Source: Dehalococcoidia bacterium
Lineage (GTDB): Bacteria; Chloroflexota; Dehalococcoidia; Tepidiformales; Tepidiformaceae
Assembly: GCA_020853755.1 (NCBI GenBank)
Contig: JADYYG010000011.1
Span: 1-52,770, forward strand
DNA length: 52,770 nt
Reading direction: 5' to 3'
The notes below the pieces were generated by a model. That model was not told the DNA's origin. It was given only the letters and a program-made list of their open reading frames with translations, and ran no database searches. Positions 15,830-24,435 of the stretch are shown here, one piece after another. The translations under genes were made by a program, and so were the position numbers. Positions within the stretch are counted from its first letter, which is position 1; every line of letters begins with the position of its first letter.

Positions 15830-16610
15830 GTGGAACCGGAAGCCCGGCTTCGACCTGGCCGGCAAGCGTGCTCTGGTCGTCGGCTGTTCGAACCCTGCCG
15901 GCCGTGCCATCGCCGAGGGCCTCGCGGAAGCTGGCGCCGACGTGGCGATTGCCTCCGCCACCATGGACGGCGACGAGGTGATGGAGGCCAAGCGCATCGC
16001 GAAAGCGGTCCAGGCACAGGGCCGAACCAGCCTCTCGCAGGGCTGGGATGTCACGCTCCCAACCAATGTGCAGGTTGGCTACCGGCAGATTGCGAAGGAG
16101 TTCGGGACGCCGTCGATCCTCGTCTACAACGCGGACCTGCCGCTCGCGCGATCCATCGAAAAGACGACCGACGTCGAGTTCAGCCGTGTCCAGGCAGTCA
16201 ACCAGAACGGCGCCTTCTATGCCGCCCGCACATTCCTCCGCGGTCTGCCGGAGGGAACGCCGGGCAGGATCATCTTCGTCACCTCCATCTTCGGGGAGCG
16301 CGGGGTCGACAACCTCAGTGCCTACGCGACAGCAAAAGCCGGGGTGACCGGCCTGAGCGCGGCTATCAGCCAGGAGGCCGCAGCGCGGGGCGTCACGTCA
16401 AACTGCATCTCGACCGGGTGGATGGACTGGACTCCCGGCCGAGGCCCTGACGAAATCGGCCAGAACCTGCTGCTCCGCTTCATCCCAATGCGCCGCTTCG
16501 GGAAGGCGGAGGAACTCGCCGCCCTCGCTGTCCTCCTTAGCTCGGACGCTGCGGGGTACCTGAACGGGCAGGTCTTCCACGTGGATGGCGGCGTGAGCCA
16601 GCACCTGTAA
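15822..16610 (+). CDS. SDR-family oxidoreductase, second of the pair
   Basis: 262 residues from GTG 15822 (GGAGG at 15811, 8-nt overlap with the previous stop). C-terminal half is canonical: TSIFG with the catalytic Ser, Y-A-T-A-K in SAYATAKAGVTG, and SSDAAGYLNGQVFHVDGG. The N-terminal cofactor loop is atypical, VVGCSNPAGRAIAEG instead of T-G-x-x-x-G-I-G, and the N-N-A-G motif is replaced by YNADLPLA. It may bind cofactor differently or act as a partner subunit of the first SDR. The longer open frame upstream is antiphase to SDR1 and is discarded. Confidence 0.88.
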   Translation: MAEWNRKPGFDLAGKRALVVGCSNPAGRAIAEGLAEAGADVAIASATMDGDEVMEAKRIAKAVQAQGRTSLSQGWDVTLPTNVQVGYRQIAKEFGTPSILVYNADLPLARSIEKTTDVEFSRVQAVNQNGAFYAARTFLRGLPEGTPGRIIFVTSIFGERGVDNLSAYATAKAGVTGLSAAISQEAAARGVTSNCISTGWMDWTPGRGPDEIGQNLLLRFIPMRRFGKAEELAALAVLLSSDAAGYLNGQVFHVDGGVSQHL

Positions 16611-16619
16611 GGTTCGCCT

Positions 16620-17096
16620 GTGGCAGCGCAGAAGCCAATGGCCATCCGCATGCTCGAACAGAAGCGCGTGCCGCACGAGGTGTTCGCGTTCGACGATGCC
16701 ATCCGCTCGGCCCAGGAGGTTGCCCACGTCACCGGCATCCCACCCGGGCAGGTGCTGAAGACGCTGGTTGTGGAGCAGGAGCCGCCGAAAGGGAAGCCGT
16801 TCCTCGTGATGATGCCGGCTGAGTTCGAAATTGACCTCAAGGTGCTCGCCAGCAGCCTCGGTGTGAAGAAGCTTGGCATGGCCTCCCACCGGGACGCCGA
16901 AAAGTACACCGGGCTGCAGGTCGGCGGCATCAGCGCGCTTGCTCTCATCGGGAAGGGGTTTCCGGTGCTCCTCGAAGAGACTGCAACATTGTTCGATGAA
17001 GTGCTCGTCAGCGCGGGCCAACGCGGCTACGACGTGCGGCTCTCCGTAGCTGACCTTATTTCGCTGACGGGAGCGAAGCCCATTCGCGCCTGCTGA
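16620..17096 (+). CDS. YbaK/EbsC-family aminoacyl-tRNA deacylase (Cys-tRNA(Pro) type)
   Basis: 158 residues, GTG start 9 nt after SDR2. The YbaK fold is seen in KRVPHEVFAFDDAIRSAQEV, GIPPGQVLKTLVV (conserved Lys of the active pocket), FLVMMPAEFEIDLKVLA, and KKLGMASHRDAEKYTGLQVG followed by GGISALAL. These enzymes hydrolyse mischarged Cys- or Ala-tRNA(Pro) in trans. An internal ATG at 16638 is a possible alternative start. Which aminoacyl group it edits cannot be decided. Confidence 0.85.
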   Translation: MAAQKPMAIRMLEQKRVPHEVFAFDDAIRSAQEVAHVTGIPPGQVLKTLVVEQEPPKGKPFLVMMPAEFEIDLKVLASSLGVKKLGMASHRDAEKYTGLQVGGISALALIGKGFPVLLEETATLFDEVLVSAGQRGYDVRLSVADLISLTGAKPIRAC

Positions 17097-17126
17097 CGGC
17101 GTAGCATTGCGCGCGGAGGCGCCCAA

Positions 17127-17930
17127 ATGCCCGAAGTAGTCTCTGGTGGCTGGTCCATTCACTGGGAGTCGATCGGCGACGAATCGAACCCGCCGATCCT
17201 GATGGTTCTCGGTCTTTCGCACCGGCTGGCACACTGGGGCAGGCTGCCGGCGTTGCTGGCTTCGAAGCTTCGTGTCGTGACCTTCGACTGCCGGGGTATG
17301 GGCGCGAGTGAGCGCCGCGACGAACCGTACTCGATCGCCGATGAGGTGGGGGACATGGTCAGCGTCCTCGATGCGGCAGGCGTAACGGAGGCAATCGTCT
17401 ACGGCCGCTCCCGTGGCGGGATGCTGGCGCAGGAGTTCGCGCTGCAACATCCGGATCGGATCCGTGCGCTCGTTCTCAGCGGCACAAGCACTCGTGGACC
17501 GAACGCCGTTGGATCGACGGAGCGCGTGAACCGGGCCATGAACTTCACGCCTGACATGTCCCGTGAGGAGATCTTCGCCACGCAGAACGAGGCCATGGCC
17601 TCGCCCGGGTGGCGAGAACGCGACCCCGCAGCGTTCGCCAGCCTGCTCGAAACAGACCTCGCCGCTCCCCCTCGCCGGTTCGCCGTGGTGCGACAACAGG
17701 AATCGGTCGCTGCGTGGACGAGCGACGGCCGTCTCGGGGCGTTGAGGCGCCCGGCACTGGTGATTTGCGGCGAAGACGACGGGATGGTGCCACCGGAGAA
17801 CAGCCGGCAGATTGCCGCGCAGATCCCAGGCGCCCGCCTCCAACTGATCCCGCAGTGTGGCCATCTGCCGATGCTCGAAAAGCCCGGCGAGGTTGCCCGG
17901 CTGGTGCTGGACTCTGCGGCGCTGCTTTAG
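17127..17930 (+). CDS. Alpha/beta hydrolase
   Basis: 267 residues. Oxyanion region LMVLGLSHRLAHWGRL, nucleophile elbow G-R-S-R-G in VYGRSRGGMLAQ (in place of GHSMG), acid ICGEDDGMVP, and catalytic His QCGHLPMLEKP complete a Ser-Asp-His triad. Closest general type is the bromoperoxidase/esterase-like family with an HGxx-type opening. Its stop overlaps the convergent helicase stop by 4 nt. Substrate unknown; its place behind the SDR pair suggests small-molecule catabolism. Confidence 0.88.
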   Translation: MPEVVSGGWSIHWESIGDESNPPILMVLGLSHRLAHWGRLPALLASKLRVVTFDCRGMGASERRDEPYSIADEVGDMVSVLDAAGVTEAIVYGRSRGGMLAQEFALQHPDRIRALVLSGTSTRGPNAVGSTERVNRAMNFTPDMSREEIFATQNEAMASPGWRERDPAAFASLLETDLAAPPRRFAVVRQQESVAAWTSDGRLGALRRPALVICGEDDGMVPPENSRQIAAQIPGARLQLIPQCGHLPMLEKPGEVARLVLDSAALL

Positions 17931-19651
17931 CGCAGAAACTCCAGGTACTTGCGCTTCATCCAGTCGCCCTTTGAGCGGTATTCCGCGGCCGTGGAGAGCG
18001 AGCCTTTCTTGCCTGCCTCGCGGCTGAAGGCGAGGTTCAGCGCGGCGTGGTGGTTCTGCCCCGGAGGGTGGTGACGTCCACGTTCGCGAGCGGCGCGGTT
18101 CGTCCACGTGCGGCAGTACTCGATCGCTTCGGTCAGCTCCGCGTGGATGTCGACCACCTGGACGGCCACGGGCGCTTCGACGGTCGCATCACTCCGTGGC
18201 GCGGGCGCGGCAACACCAAACATGGTGAGCTGCTGCCCATCGACGAACTGCCCCGTCTCGTCGAGGAAGGCGTCTCCCGCCTCCACGACGTCCAGGATCT
18301 CCGGGCGGGCAACTGGTTCCTCTTCGAGGGACTCAGGCTCCTCGTCATCCACGACCGGCTCCATGGGAGCAGCGTCCTCGGTTGGCTTGAGGGCCGCCGG
18401 AGGGGCTTCGCGTTCGAGGTGTTCGATGACCGAAGCCAGCCGCGGGTCACGGCCGATAAGGACGTTGAGCACGTTCTGGGAAGCCGGGAGGGCGTGGTTG
18501 TAGCGCAGCCCGCGCCCGAGTTGCTGGATGACCGGTTCGCGGCTGAAGACGGCGTCCAACTTGAGCAGGACGCTGACCGATGGTGCGTCGAACCCTTCGC
18601 TCGCCTTTTTCACCTGGATCAGGACGTCGGCGCGGCCGGCGTGAAAGTCACGCATGCGCCTCTCGTTATCGGTGTCGCTAAAGCCTTCGCCGCTGTGCAC
18701 GACGATGCAGCGCAGCGACGGATGCCACTTGCCGAAGACCCGCATCAGGTGGTTCGCGTGTTCGGTCGTCGCGGCGAACACGAGGCCCTGGTGGCTGCCG
18801 GGCGCAGCTGCGTTCTTCGCCTGCAGCGTCAGGGCGAACTCGCGCACGAGCGGCTGCACGTAGTCTTCGTTCCAGCGCAGCTGCTCACGTACGCAACGCT
18901 GGTCGAAGTCTGGCAATTCGGCCATCTCCGAAGCGGTGAACTCGAACACTTCGCCGTCGGCCGACTGCAGTTCGACCGCGTAGTCCTTCATCTGCATGTT
19001 GAGCCGCTTGAGGATGCGGCCTTCTTTCCACGCCTGTCGCATCGTCACGTGCAGCAGCGGGTCGATGACCACGCCCTCCGCCTCGGCATCCTCCACATAA
19101 CGGGCGCCCGCGATGGCATCGCGGTCGAGGCGGAGCGGCGTCGCGGAGAGGAGCACCGTACTTTGCACGGGTAGTTCACCGAGCGCCTTCGCCCACGTGC
19201 CCCGTTCCCCGAGATGGTGTGCTTCGTCGCAGACAAGGTGGACGCGGCGCGTGCTGCAGAGCTTCCGGTAGCGTGCGGGCGCCGCCGCCACCTGCTGGTA
19301 GCTCGCGACGATGAAGTTGGCGCCCGAAGCGCCGATGCGGTCCATGGCGGCATTGTCGGCCATGATCTTGGCGATCGGACGCGAACTGCCGATGACCCTG
19401 AGCGCCCGCTCAACGCCGTCATAGACCTGTGTCCGGAGCACGTCGGTGGGTGTCAGGTAGAGGCAGGTATCGGCCCGGACCGTTCCGGTGGCCACTTCGA
19501 AAGAACCGACGCCGATGACCGTCTTGCCATAGCCGACGGGCACGACCACGAGTTCAGAGCGCGAACCGGCACGGAGAGCTTCGGCGAGGCGCTTGAGGGC
19601 CTCTGCCTGGCCCGGCCGCAGGCGTGGCGGTGAAGCAGGCGCAGCGCTCAA
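17927..19651 (-). CDS. DEAD-like superfamily 2 helicase
   Basis: 574 residues (TTG start). SF2 motifs: Q-like RPGQAEALKRLAEAL, Walker A VGYGKTVIG (G-Y-G-K-T), DEAH box VCDEAHHLG, motif III LLSATPLR, and C-lobe motifs LIQVKKASEGFDAPS and IQQLGRGLRYN. After about residue 430 comes an acidic low-complexity linker (DDEEPESLEEEP) and a small basic C-terminal domain (GRHHPPGQNHHAALNLAF...MKRKYLEFL) that I do not recognise. Likely DNA/RNA translocase, perhaps repair or defence related. It stands alone, convergent with the hydrolase gene. Confidence 0.85.
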   Translation of the reverse strand: MSAAPASPPRLRPGQAEALKRLAEALRAGSRSELVVVPVGYGKTVIGVGSFEVATGTVRADTCLYLTPTDVLRTQVYDGVERALRVIGSSRPIAKIMADNAAMDRIGASGANFIVASYQQVAAAPARYRKLCSTRRVHLVCDEAHHLGERGTWAKALGELPVQSTVLLSATPLRLDRDAIAGARYVEDAEAEGVVIDPLLHVTMRQAWKEGRILKRLNMQMKDYAVELQSADGEVFEFTASEMAELPDFDQRCVREQLRWNEDYVQPLVREFALTLQAKNAAAPGSHQGLVFAATTEHANHLMRVFGKWHPSLRCIVVHSGEGFSDTDNERRMRDFHAGRADVLIQVKKASEGFDAPSVSVLLKLDAVFSREPVIQQLGRGLRYNHALPASQNVLNVLIGRDPRLASVIEHLEREAPPAALKPTEDAAPMEPVVDDEEPESLEEEPVARPEILDVVEAGDAFLDETGQFVDGQQLTMFGVAAPAPRSDATVEAPVAVQVVDIHAELTEAIEYCRTWTNRAARERGRHHPPGQNHHAALNLAFSREAGKKGSLSTAAEYRSKGDWMKRKYLEFLR

Positions 19652-19758
19652 AGGGAAGTCCGGGTAACGCGCATCTGGTAACGCAGGTTAGCAGTTTCGA
19701 CGACGAACGTCTGCGCTACCGTTGGGCACGAAGCGTCATTGAACGGAACTGACGGTGC

Positions 19759-20610
19759 TTAGTCAGCGGCGATGGAGACGACGGCGCGGTACGGCAGCAC
19801 GGGCTTGATCGAGCCGCTGCCCGATGGCGAAGCTGCCGTGGGAACTTCCTTCAGCAGGTAGTCAGCCGCCATCCAGCCCGGACCGAGCAACGTGTTCACC
19901 GGAACCCAACTCAGTCCATCGACGACCCGGGGAGCGCCTGTCACGGTCACCTGGACCCCGTGAGAGAGGCAGGTGATGACCGCGCCGCCGGGTGCAGCGC
20001 GCAACCGCAGGCAGTCGCCTGGAGTGTTGATGCGAGCCTTGTCGCCGGTGGTCACGGGGCCGGCAACGGTCGTGACTGGCGGAGCCGGGGGCGTGAGTGC
20101 GGCAGTTCCGCTCAGGCGATAGATGTGGAAGTTCAGGCCGCGGGCTCTTGCGAGCCGCGCCGGGTCGTACCCTGGGCGCAGCGCGACCATGCCGTCGTAG
20201 TTCTGGTTCGAATCAATGGCCTGAAATGTGCCGTCGCCGTTGGCGGAGAGAATGATGGCCGTGTGCAGGCCGGAGTAGTCCGCATCCGGCGCGGTCCAGG
20301 CATCATCGGCAATCTGAATGATGTCGCCGGGGCCGGCCTGGGAAAGCGACACTTCAACGGCGCCGGCTTCGAGATACCCTGCACGGTAGTCGTAGCCGAT
20401 GGTCTTGCCGGTGGCTTCGAAGACGACCTTCTTCATCCAGATCCAGCATTCGCCCTGCCAACTGCCAAGATCCTGCAGCGCCCGGGCAGCGATCGGGTTG
20501 GATGGAGGGGGCGCCGCGTCAACAGGACGAGAGTCCGAGACGACGGAAAGGACGGCGACAACGGCGACCAGGATGGCTGCCAGGGCCGGCCGGTGTTGGG
20601 ACAACGGCAT
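19759..20610 (-). CDS. Secreted CHAP/NlpC-like amidohydrolase with SH3 domain
   Basis: 283 residues from ATG 20610 (AGGTGA upstream); a longer frame exists but lacks an RBS. A signal peptide (PALAAILVAVVAVLSVVS...VDAA) is followed by a papain-like catalytic domain: Cys in GECWIWMKK, GDIIQIAD, His in GLHTAIILS, and a polar third residue in AIDSNQNYDG, the order seen in CHAP/NlpC-P60 peptidases. A bacterial SH3 domain (CLRLRAAPGGAVITCLSHG...GWMAADYL) binds cell wall at the C-terminus. It should hydrolyse peptidoglycan outside the cell. Catalytic class is inferred from motif order. Confidence 0.75.
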   Translation of the reverse strand: MPLSQHRPALAAILVAVVAVLSVVSDSRPVDAAPPPSNPIAARALQDLGSWQGECWIWMKKVVFEATGKTIGYDYRAGYLEAGAVEVSLSQAGPGDIIQIADDAWTAPDADYSGLHTAIILSANGDGTFQAIDSNQNYDGMVALRPGYDPARLARARGLNFHIYRLSGTAALTPPAPPVTTVAGPVTTGDKARINTPGDCLRLRAAPGGAVITCLSHGVQVTVTGAPRVVDGLSWVPVNTLLGPGWMAADYLLKEVPTAASPSGSGSIKPVLPYRAVVSIAAD

Positions 20611-20786
20611 CAGTTCACCTGCTTCAGTTCCCCTGAGGGCTTTCGGCACCCTAACCCACGTTTTGGGCATGGACAACCCGGGTTTCCACCCGATTCCGGT
20701 TTGCTCACGCCACAATTAGGCCAAAGCCCGGGCAGCCCACTGGGGTTTCCCGATGACCAACACGACATAAACATCGATAATTTGCA
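20611..20786. other. Structured intergenic region upstream of the wall hydrolase
   Basis: Read on the minus strand, this 175-nt leader is rich in G-run/C-run complementary blocks (for example cccgggtttcc at 20688 on plus and several ggg/ccc pairs), unlike other spacers here. It could form an RNA element controlling the secreted hydrolase. It also has a gataat -10-like hexamer (20776) immediately before the CaiB ATG at 20787, without an RBS. No known riboswitch class fits convincingly. Confidence 0.35.
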
Positions 20787-23153
20787 ATGTGTAACCTTCC
20801 CGTAAAATCCGCCGTTGTGACAGAAACAGGGCCGCTTACAGGCCTTCGCGTCGTCGAAACCGGTGGGTATGCCGTGGCATTCACCGGCCGCCTCCTCGCC
20901 GACGCGGGGGCTGACGTCATTCGCATCTCCCCTGGGGCCGACCCCCTCGACCTCGAACCTCCGTTCTTCGGCGACTCGGGCCGGTCGATCCAGGCCGCCT
21001 GGTACAACGCCGGCAAGAGGACGCTCGCCCTGGGGGAATCGCCCGCCGAGCTGCTGGATCTTCTCGGGCGCGCTGATGTCCTCATCGAGGACTGGCCGCC
21101 CGGTTCACCGCTGCTCACCACTGACGAGCTCCGCGCGGCGAATCCCGCACTGACCCAAGTGTCAGTGACCCCCATGGGGGTTGATGGGCCGCGGGCGGGC
21201 TGGAAAGTGCCGGACATCGTCGCGAACGCGATGTGCGGGTCAGCGTCGGTCACCGGCAACGCTGCTTCCGGGCCAATCAACGGCTATGGGAACCAGGCGG
21301 CGCACACCGTGGGCTTTTACGCCGCCATCTGCGCCCTCGCCGCACGCCGGGCCGCGGTGGCCAACGGTGAGTACCAGCACGTCGACCTTTCAAGCCATGA
21401 GGCGCTCGCGTCCTGTACCGAACAGGTTCTCATGGAGTGGTTTTTCCCCGAGGGCATCTGGAAGACCGATATCGCGCCGCGTCAGGGCAGCCTGCACTGG
21501 AGCGGCGCCTACGAGGTCTACCCGGCGAACGACAACCACGGCGTGATGGTTACGGCGGCACTGCGGTTCGCCGACATCCTCCTGCCGTGGCTGCTGGAAG
21601 ACGGCGCCGCCCAGCGGCTCGGCGACGCGGAGGCATTCCCAAACGTGGTCGCTATGGTTCGTGACCTGCCGTATGTCATGGACGTCCTCAAAGACTGGGT
21701 CGCGACGTACCAGGGCGAAGACATGTTCTACGAAGCTCAGCGGAGGCATCAGCCGTTCGGGGTGGTCTGGGATATTGAGGAAACGCTCACACGCAGCCCG
21801 CAGATCGAGGCGCGCGGCTACCTCCAACCGGTCGAAGTGCCCGGGTTCGGCAAGGTGCGCTTCCCCGGCCGGCTGTTCCGAACCAGCGCCGATAGGGCGC
21901 ATCCATCGCCAGCGGCATCTGTGTCTACCGTCGACTGGGCGCCCAGGGCTGCACCGCCGCGTAGCGAGCGAAGAAACTCCTCCCGGCCGCTGGAGGGCAT
22001 CCGTGTGCTCGACTTCACGCACGTCCTCGCGGGCCCGTTCGGCACCCGCGTGCTCGCCGACCTCGGCGCCGATGTCATCAAGGTCGGAACGGCCTCGCGC
22101 TCGGGAGGCGCGAACTCGCCTGACCACCCCTATTTCGTGATGTGGAACCGGAACAAGCGGAACGTCACCGTGAACATGGGCACGAAGGAAGGCCGCCAGA
22201 TCGCCCGGAAGTTGGCTGAAGGTTCAGACGTGATCATCGAGAACTTCAGCGCAGGCGTTCTTAAGCGTTGGGGCATGGACCGTGCGGGACTTCACGACGT
22301 GAACCCCGGCGTGACGGTCATTTCCATGGGCGGCATGGGCCAGGACGGCCCGTGGAAGGACTTCGTGACGTTCGCGCCGACCATTCACGCCCTCACCGGC
22401 CTGACCTACCTGACGAACCCGCCCGGCGAGCACTACCTGGGCTACGGCTTCTCCCTCACGGACCACCTGAGCGGCCTCGCGGGGGCTCTGGCAGCCCTCG
22501 AAGGCCTCGCCCACCGTGACCGCACCGGTGAAGGCATCGAAGTCGACCTATCGCAGTACGAACTTGGTCTCGGGTTGATGGCCCCGGCGCTGCTCGACTA
22601 TCTCGCCAACGGGACCAACCCAGAACCGTGCGGAAACCGCCACCCGTTCGGTGTCAGCGCCCCGCAGGGCATCTACACCTGTGAGGGCGATGACCGCTGG
22701 GTGGCCATCTGTGTCACGGGCGACGTCGAGTGGGCCCGGTTCAGCGAACTGAGCGGAATCAACGAGCCCCGTTTCAGCTCCCACGAGGGGCGCCTCCAGC
22801 ACGCTGACGCGCTCGATGAAGCGATAGCCCGTTGGACGCGCTCGCAAGATGCCGATGACCTTGCCGAACGCTGCCAGGCCGTGGGTATCGCCGCCGGGCC
22901 TGTCCAGAACGCGAGGGACCTCACCCAGCACGACCCGCAGCTCGCGGCCCGGGGCTTCTTCGGGACGACCGAGTCTGCAGGACGCGGAGAGCACGGGCTC
23001 GACCGCTTCCCGGCGCGATTCAATGGAGAACGTCCGCCCGTCTATGCGGGTGTTCATGCCATTGGTGAGGACACATTCGACGTCGTGACCGGACTGTTGG
23101 GCTTTTCGGACGATGAAACCGCCGAACTCCTCGCCAGCGGGGCATTGAGCTGA
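20787..23153 (+). CDS. Tandem CaiB/BaiF family CoA-transferase
   Basis: 788 residues containing two complete class III CoA-transferase modules: module 1 (about 15-385, GLRVVETGGYAVAFTGRLLA) and module 2 (about 398-785, GIRVLDFTHVLAGPFGTRVL). In the catalytic region, module 2 has LTDHLSGLAG with the expected Asp, but module 1 has YGNQAAHTVG with Asn, so only module 2 is likely catalytic. These enzymes move CoA between carboxylic acids through an aspartyl-CoA thioester. Start may also be GTG 20817. It stands upstream of the cysteinyl ligase. Acceptor/donor acids are unknown. Confidence 0.9.
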   Translation: MCNLPVKSAVVTETGPLTGLRVVETGGYAVAFTGRLLADAGADVIRISPGADPLDLEPPFFGDSGRSIQAAWYNAGKRTLALGESPAELLDLLGRADVLIEDWPPGSPLLTTDELRAANPALTQVSVTPMGVDGPRAGWKVPDIVANAMCGSASVTGNAASGPINGYGNQAAHTVGFYAAICALAARRAAVANGEYQHVDLSSHEALASCTEQVLMEWFFPEGIWKTDIAPRQGSLHWSGAYEVYPANDNHGVMVTAALRFADILLPWLLEDGAAQRLGDAEAFPNVVAMVRDLPYVMDVLKDWVATYQGEDMFYEAQRRHQPFGVVWDIEETLTRSPQIEARGYLQPVEVPGFGKVRFPGRLFRTSADRAHPSPAASVSTVDWAPRAAPPRSERRNSSRPLEGIRVLDFTHVLAGPFGTRVLADLGADVIKVGTASRSGGANSPDHPYFVMWNRNKRNVTVNMGTKEGRQIARKLAEGSDVIIENFSAGVLKRWGMDRAGLHDVNPGVTVISMGGMGQDGPWKDFVTFAPTIHALTGLTYLTNPPGEHYLGYGFSLTDHLSGLAGALAALEGLAHRDRTGEGIEVDLSQYELGLGLMAPALLDYLANGTNPEPCGNRHPFGVSAPQGIYTCEGDDRWVAICVTGDVEWARFSELSGINEPRFSSHEGRLQHADALDEAIARWTRSQDADDLAERCQAVGIAAGPVQNARDLTQHDPQLAARGFFGTTESAGRGEHGLDRFPARFNGERPPVYAGVHAIGEDTFDVVTGLLGFSDDETAELLASGALS

Positions 23154-23208
23154 GCGCACGGCTCGCCGAAGCCTCTGCTACGCTCTCAAGCAGCCTTTTT
23201 CGGAGCAT

Positions 23209-24435
23209 GTGGTGACGCTGCGCCTTTATTCCTCGCTGGGCCGGGAGGTTCGCGAGTTCAAACCGGTGACGCCCGGGCAAGTCAAAATGTATGTCTGCGG
23301 GGTCACCCCCTACGACGTGACCCACCTCGGCCACGCTTTCTCGTACGTGCAGTTCGACACACTGCGGCGCTACTTCCTCGCGAAGGGCTACCAGGTTCGC
23401 TACGTCCAGAACGTCACCGATATCGACGACGATATGATCTTGGTCTCGAAGCGCCAAGGGGGGCGTCCCATCGCGGAAATCCGGGATGAGAATGACGCCA
23501 TCCTGCGGCGCGACCTCGACCGGCTCAACGTCCTTCGTCCGTCGGCCTACCCATACGCAACGGACCACATCCCCGAGATCATCGAGGCGACCGCCAAGCT
23601 CATCGAAAGCGGGCATGCGTACGAAGTCGATGGGGACGTGTTCTTCTCAGCGGAGTCGTTCGAACGGTACGGCGCACTGAACGGGCTCTCCCACGCCGAC
23701 CTCGGGAAACTCGAAAACCCTGAGTCGAAGCGCGCCGACAAGAAGCGCGGACACCTGGATTTCCTCCTCTGGCAGGTTGTCGACCCCGGTGACCCAAACT
23801 GGTCTAGCCCGTGGGGCCCCGGACGTCCCGGCTGGAGCATCGAATGCACCGCCATGTCGGTGAAGCACCTCGGGACACAGATCGACATCCACGGTGGCGG
23901 GAACGACCTCATCTACCCTCACCACGAGAACGAGATCGCCCAGGCCGAATGCGCCTATGGGCCTGCGCCGTTCTGTGGCTGGTGGATGCACAACGGGATG
24001 CTCCAGCTTGATGGCGTGAAGATGAGCAAGTCCCTGGGGAACCTCGTCCTCGCCCGCAACCTGATGGCTGAGTTCGAGCCGGACCATCTGCGGCTCTACC
24101 TGCTCAGCCATCACCTGCGCAGCGATGCGAACTTCGTCCATGGCGACATGGAAGCCGTCGCGGAAAAGTACGGACGCCTGAAGGCTGTCGCCACCTCCGA
24201 GGCGGCCGGCGGCGGCGCCACCACGGATCACACGCTGACGCGGCGCTTCGATGAAGCGATGGAGGCTGACTTCAACGTCCCCGTAGCCCTGGCAGCACTC
24301 GATGAAGCCGCGGGCCGGATCGCGAGCGGTGTGGCCGAAATGGGTGAGGCGGCGGCGCTTCGTTCCGCTCTTGCCACGCTTGGCTTCGGGTTTGCCGGTG
24401 CGCGCGGCCCGGCGAACGGCGACGTCACTCCCTGA
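23209..24435 (+). CDS. Class I cysteinyl ligase: CysS-like, with MshC-like features
   Basis: 408 residues (GTG start). Zinc ligands C30, C of WSIECTAMS, and H/E of PHHENEIAQ; ATP signatures THLGH (residues 38-42) and KMSKSLG (near 271). It has no anticodon-binding domain beyond a short helical tail. N-terminal YVCGVTPYDVTHLGHA, LLWQVVDPGDPNWSSP and GPGRPGWSIEC match mycothiol ligase MshC better than typical CysS, which reads CGPTVYDHAHIGN. CysS is usually about 460 residues and MshC about 410. PHHENEIAQ is CysS-like. It may be a cysteinyl-tRNA synthetase or an MshC-like low-molecular-weight-thiol ligase. It overlaps the convergent CaiB gene by 11 nt. Confidence 0.8.
   Translation: MVTLRLYSSLGREVREFKPVTPGQVKMYVCGVTPYDVTHLGHAFSYVQFDTLRRYFLAKGYQVRYVQNVTDIDDDMILVSKRQGGRPIAEIRDENDAILRRDLDRLNVLRPSAYPYATDHIPEIIEATAKLIESGHAYEVDGDVFFSAESFERYGALNGLSHADLGKLENPESKRADKKRGHLDFLLWQVVDPGDPNWSSPWGPGRPGWSIECTAMSVKHLGTQIDIHGGGNDLIYPHHENEIAQAECAYGPAPFCGWWMHNGMLQLDGVKMSKSLGNLVLARNLMAEFEPDHLRLYLLSHHLRSDANFVHGDMEAVAEKYGRLKAVATSEAAGGGATTDHTLTRRFDEAMEADFNVPVALAALDEAAGRIASGVAEMGEAAALRSALATLGFGFAGARGPANGDVTP

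Noticed and set aside
16398..18107. 569-codon open frame on the minus strand opposite SDR2, YbaK and the hydrolase.
   Set aside because: It runs antiphase to three recognisable genes and has the Arg/His/Pro-rich make-up of a GC-rich shadow frame.
18047..19174. 375-codon plus-strand frame opposite the helicase.
   Set aside because: Shadow of the helicase gene; no domain features.
20611..20786. Possible c-di-AMP (ydaO) riboswitch before the secreted wall hydrolase: GGGGAAC and AGGTGAAC blocks on the minus strand.
   Set aside because: The second block is the Shine-Dalgarno next to the ATG and the required 3' half (CCGUCAGCUAAC..) is missing. Infernal with RF00379 would decide.
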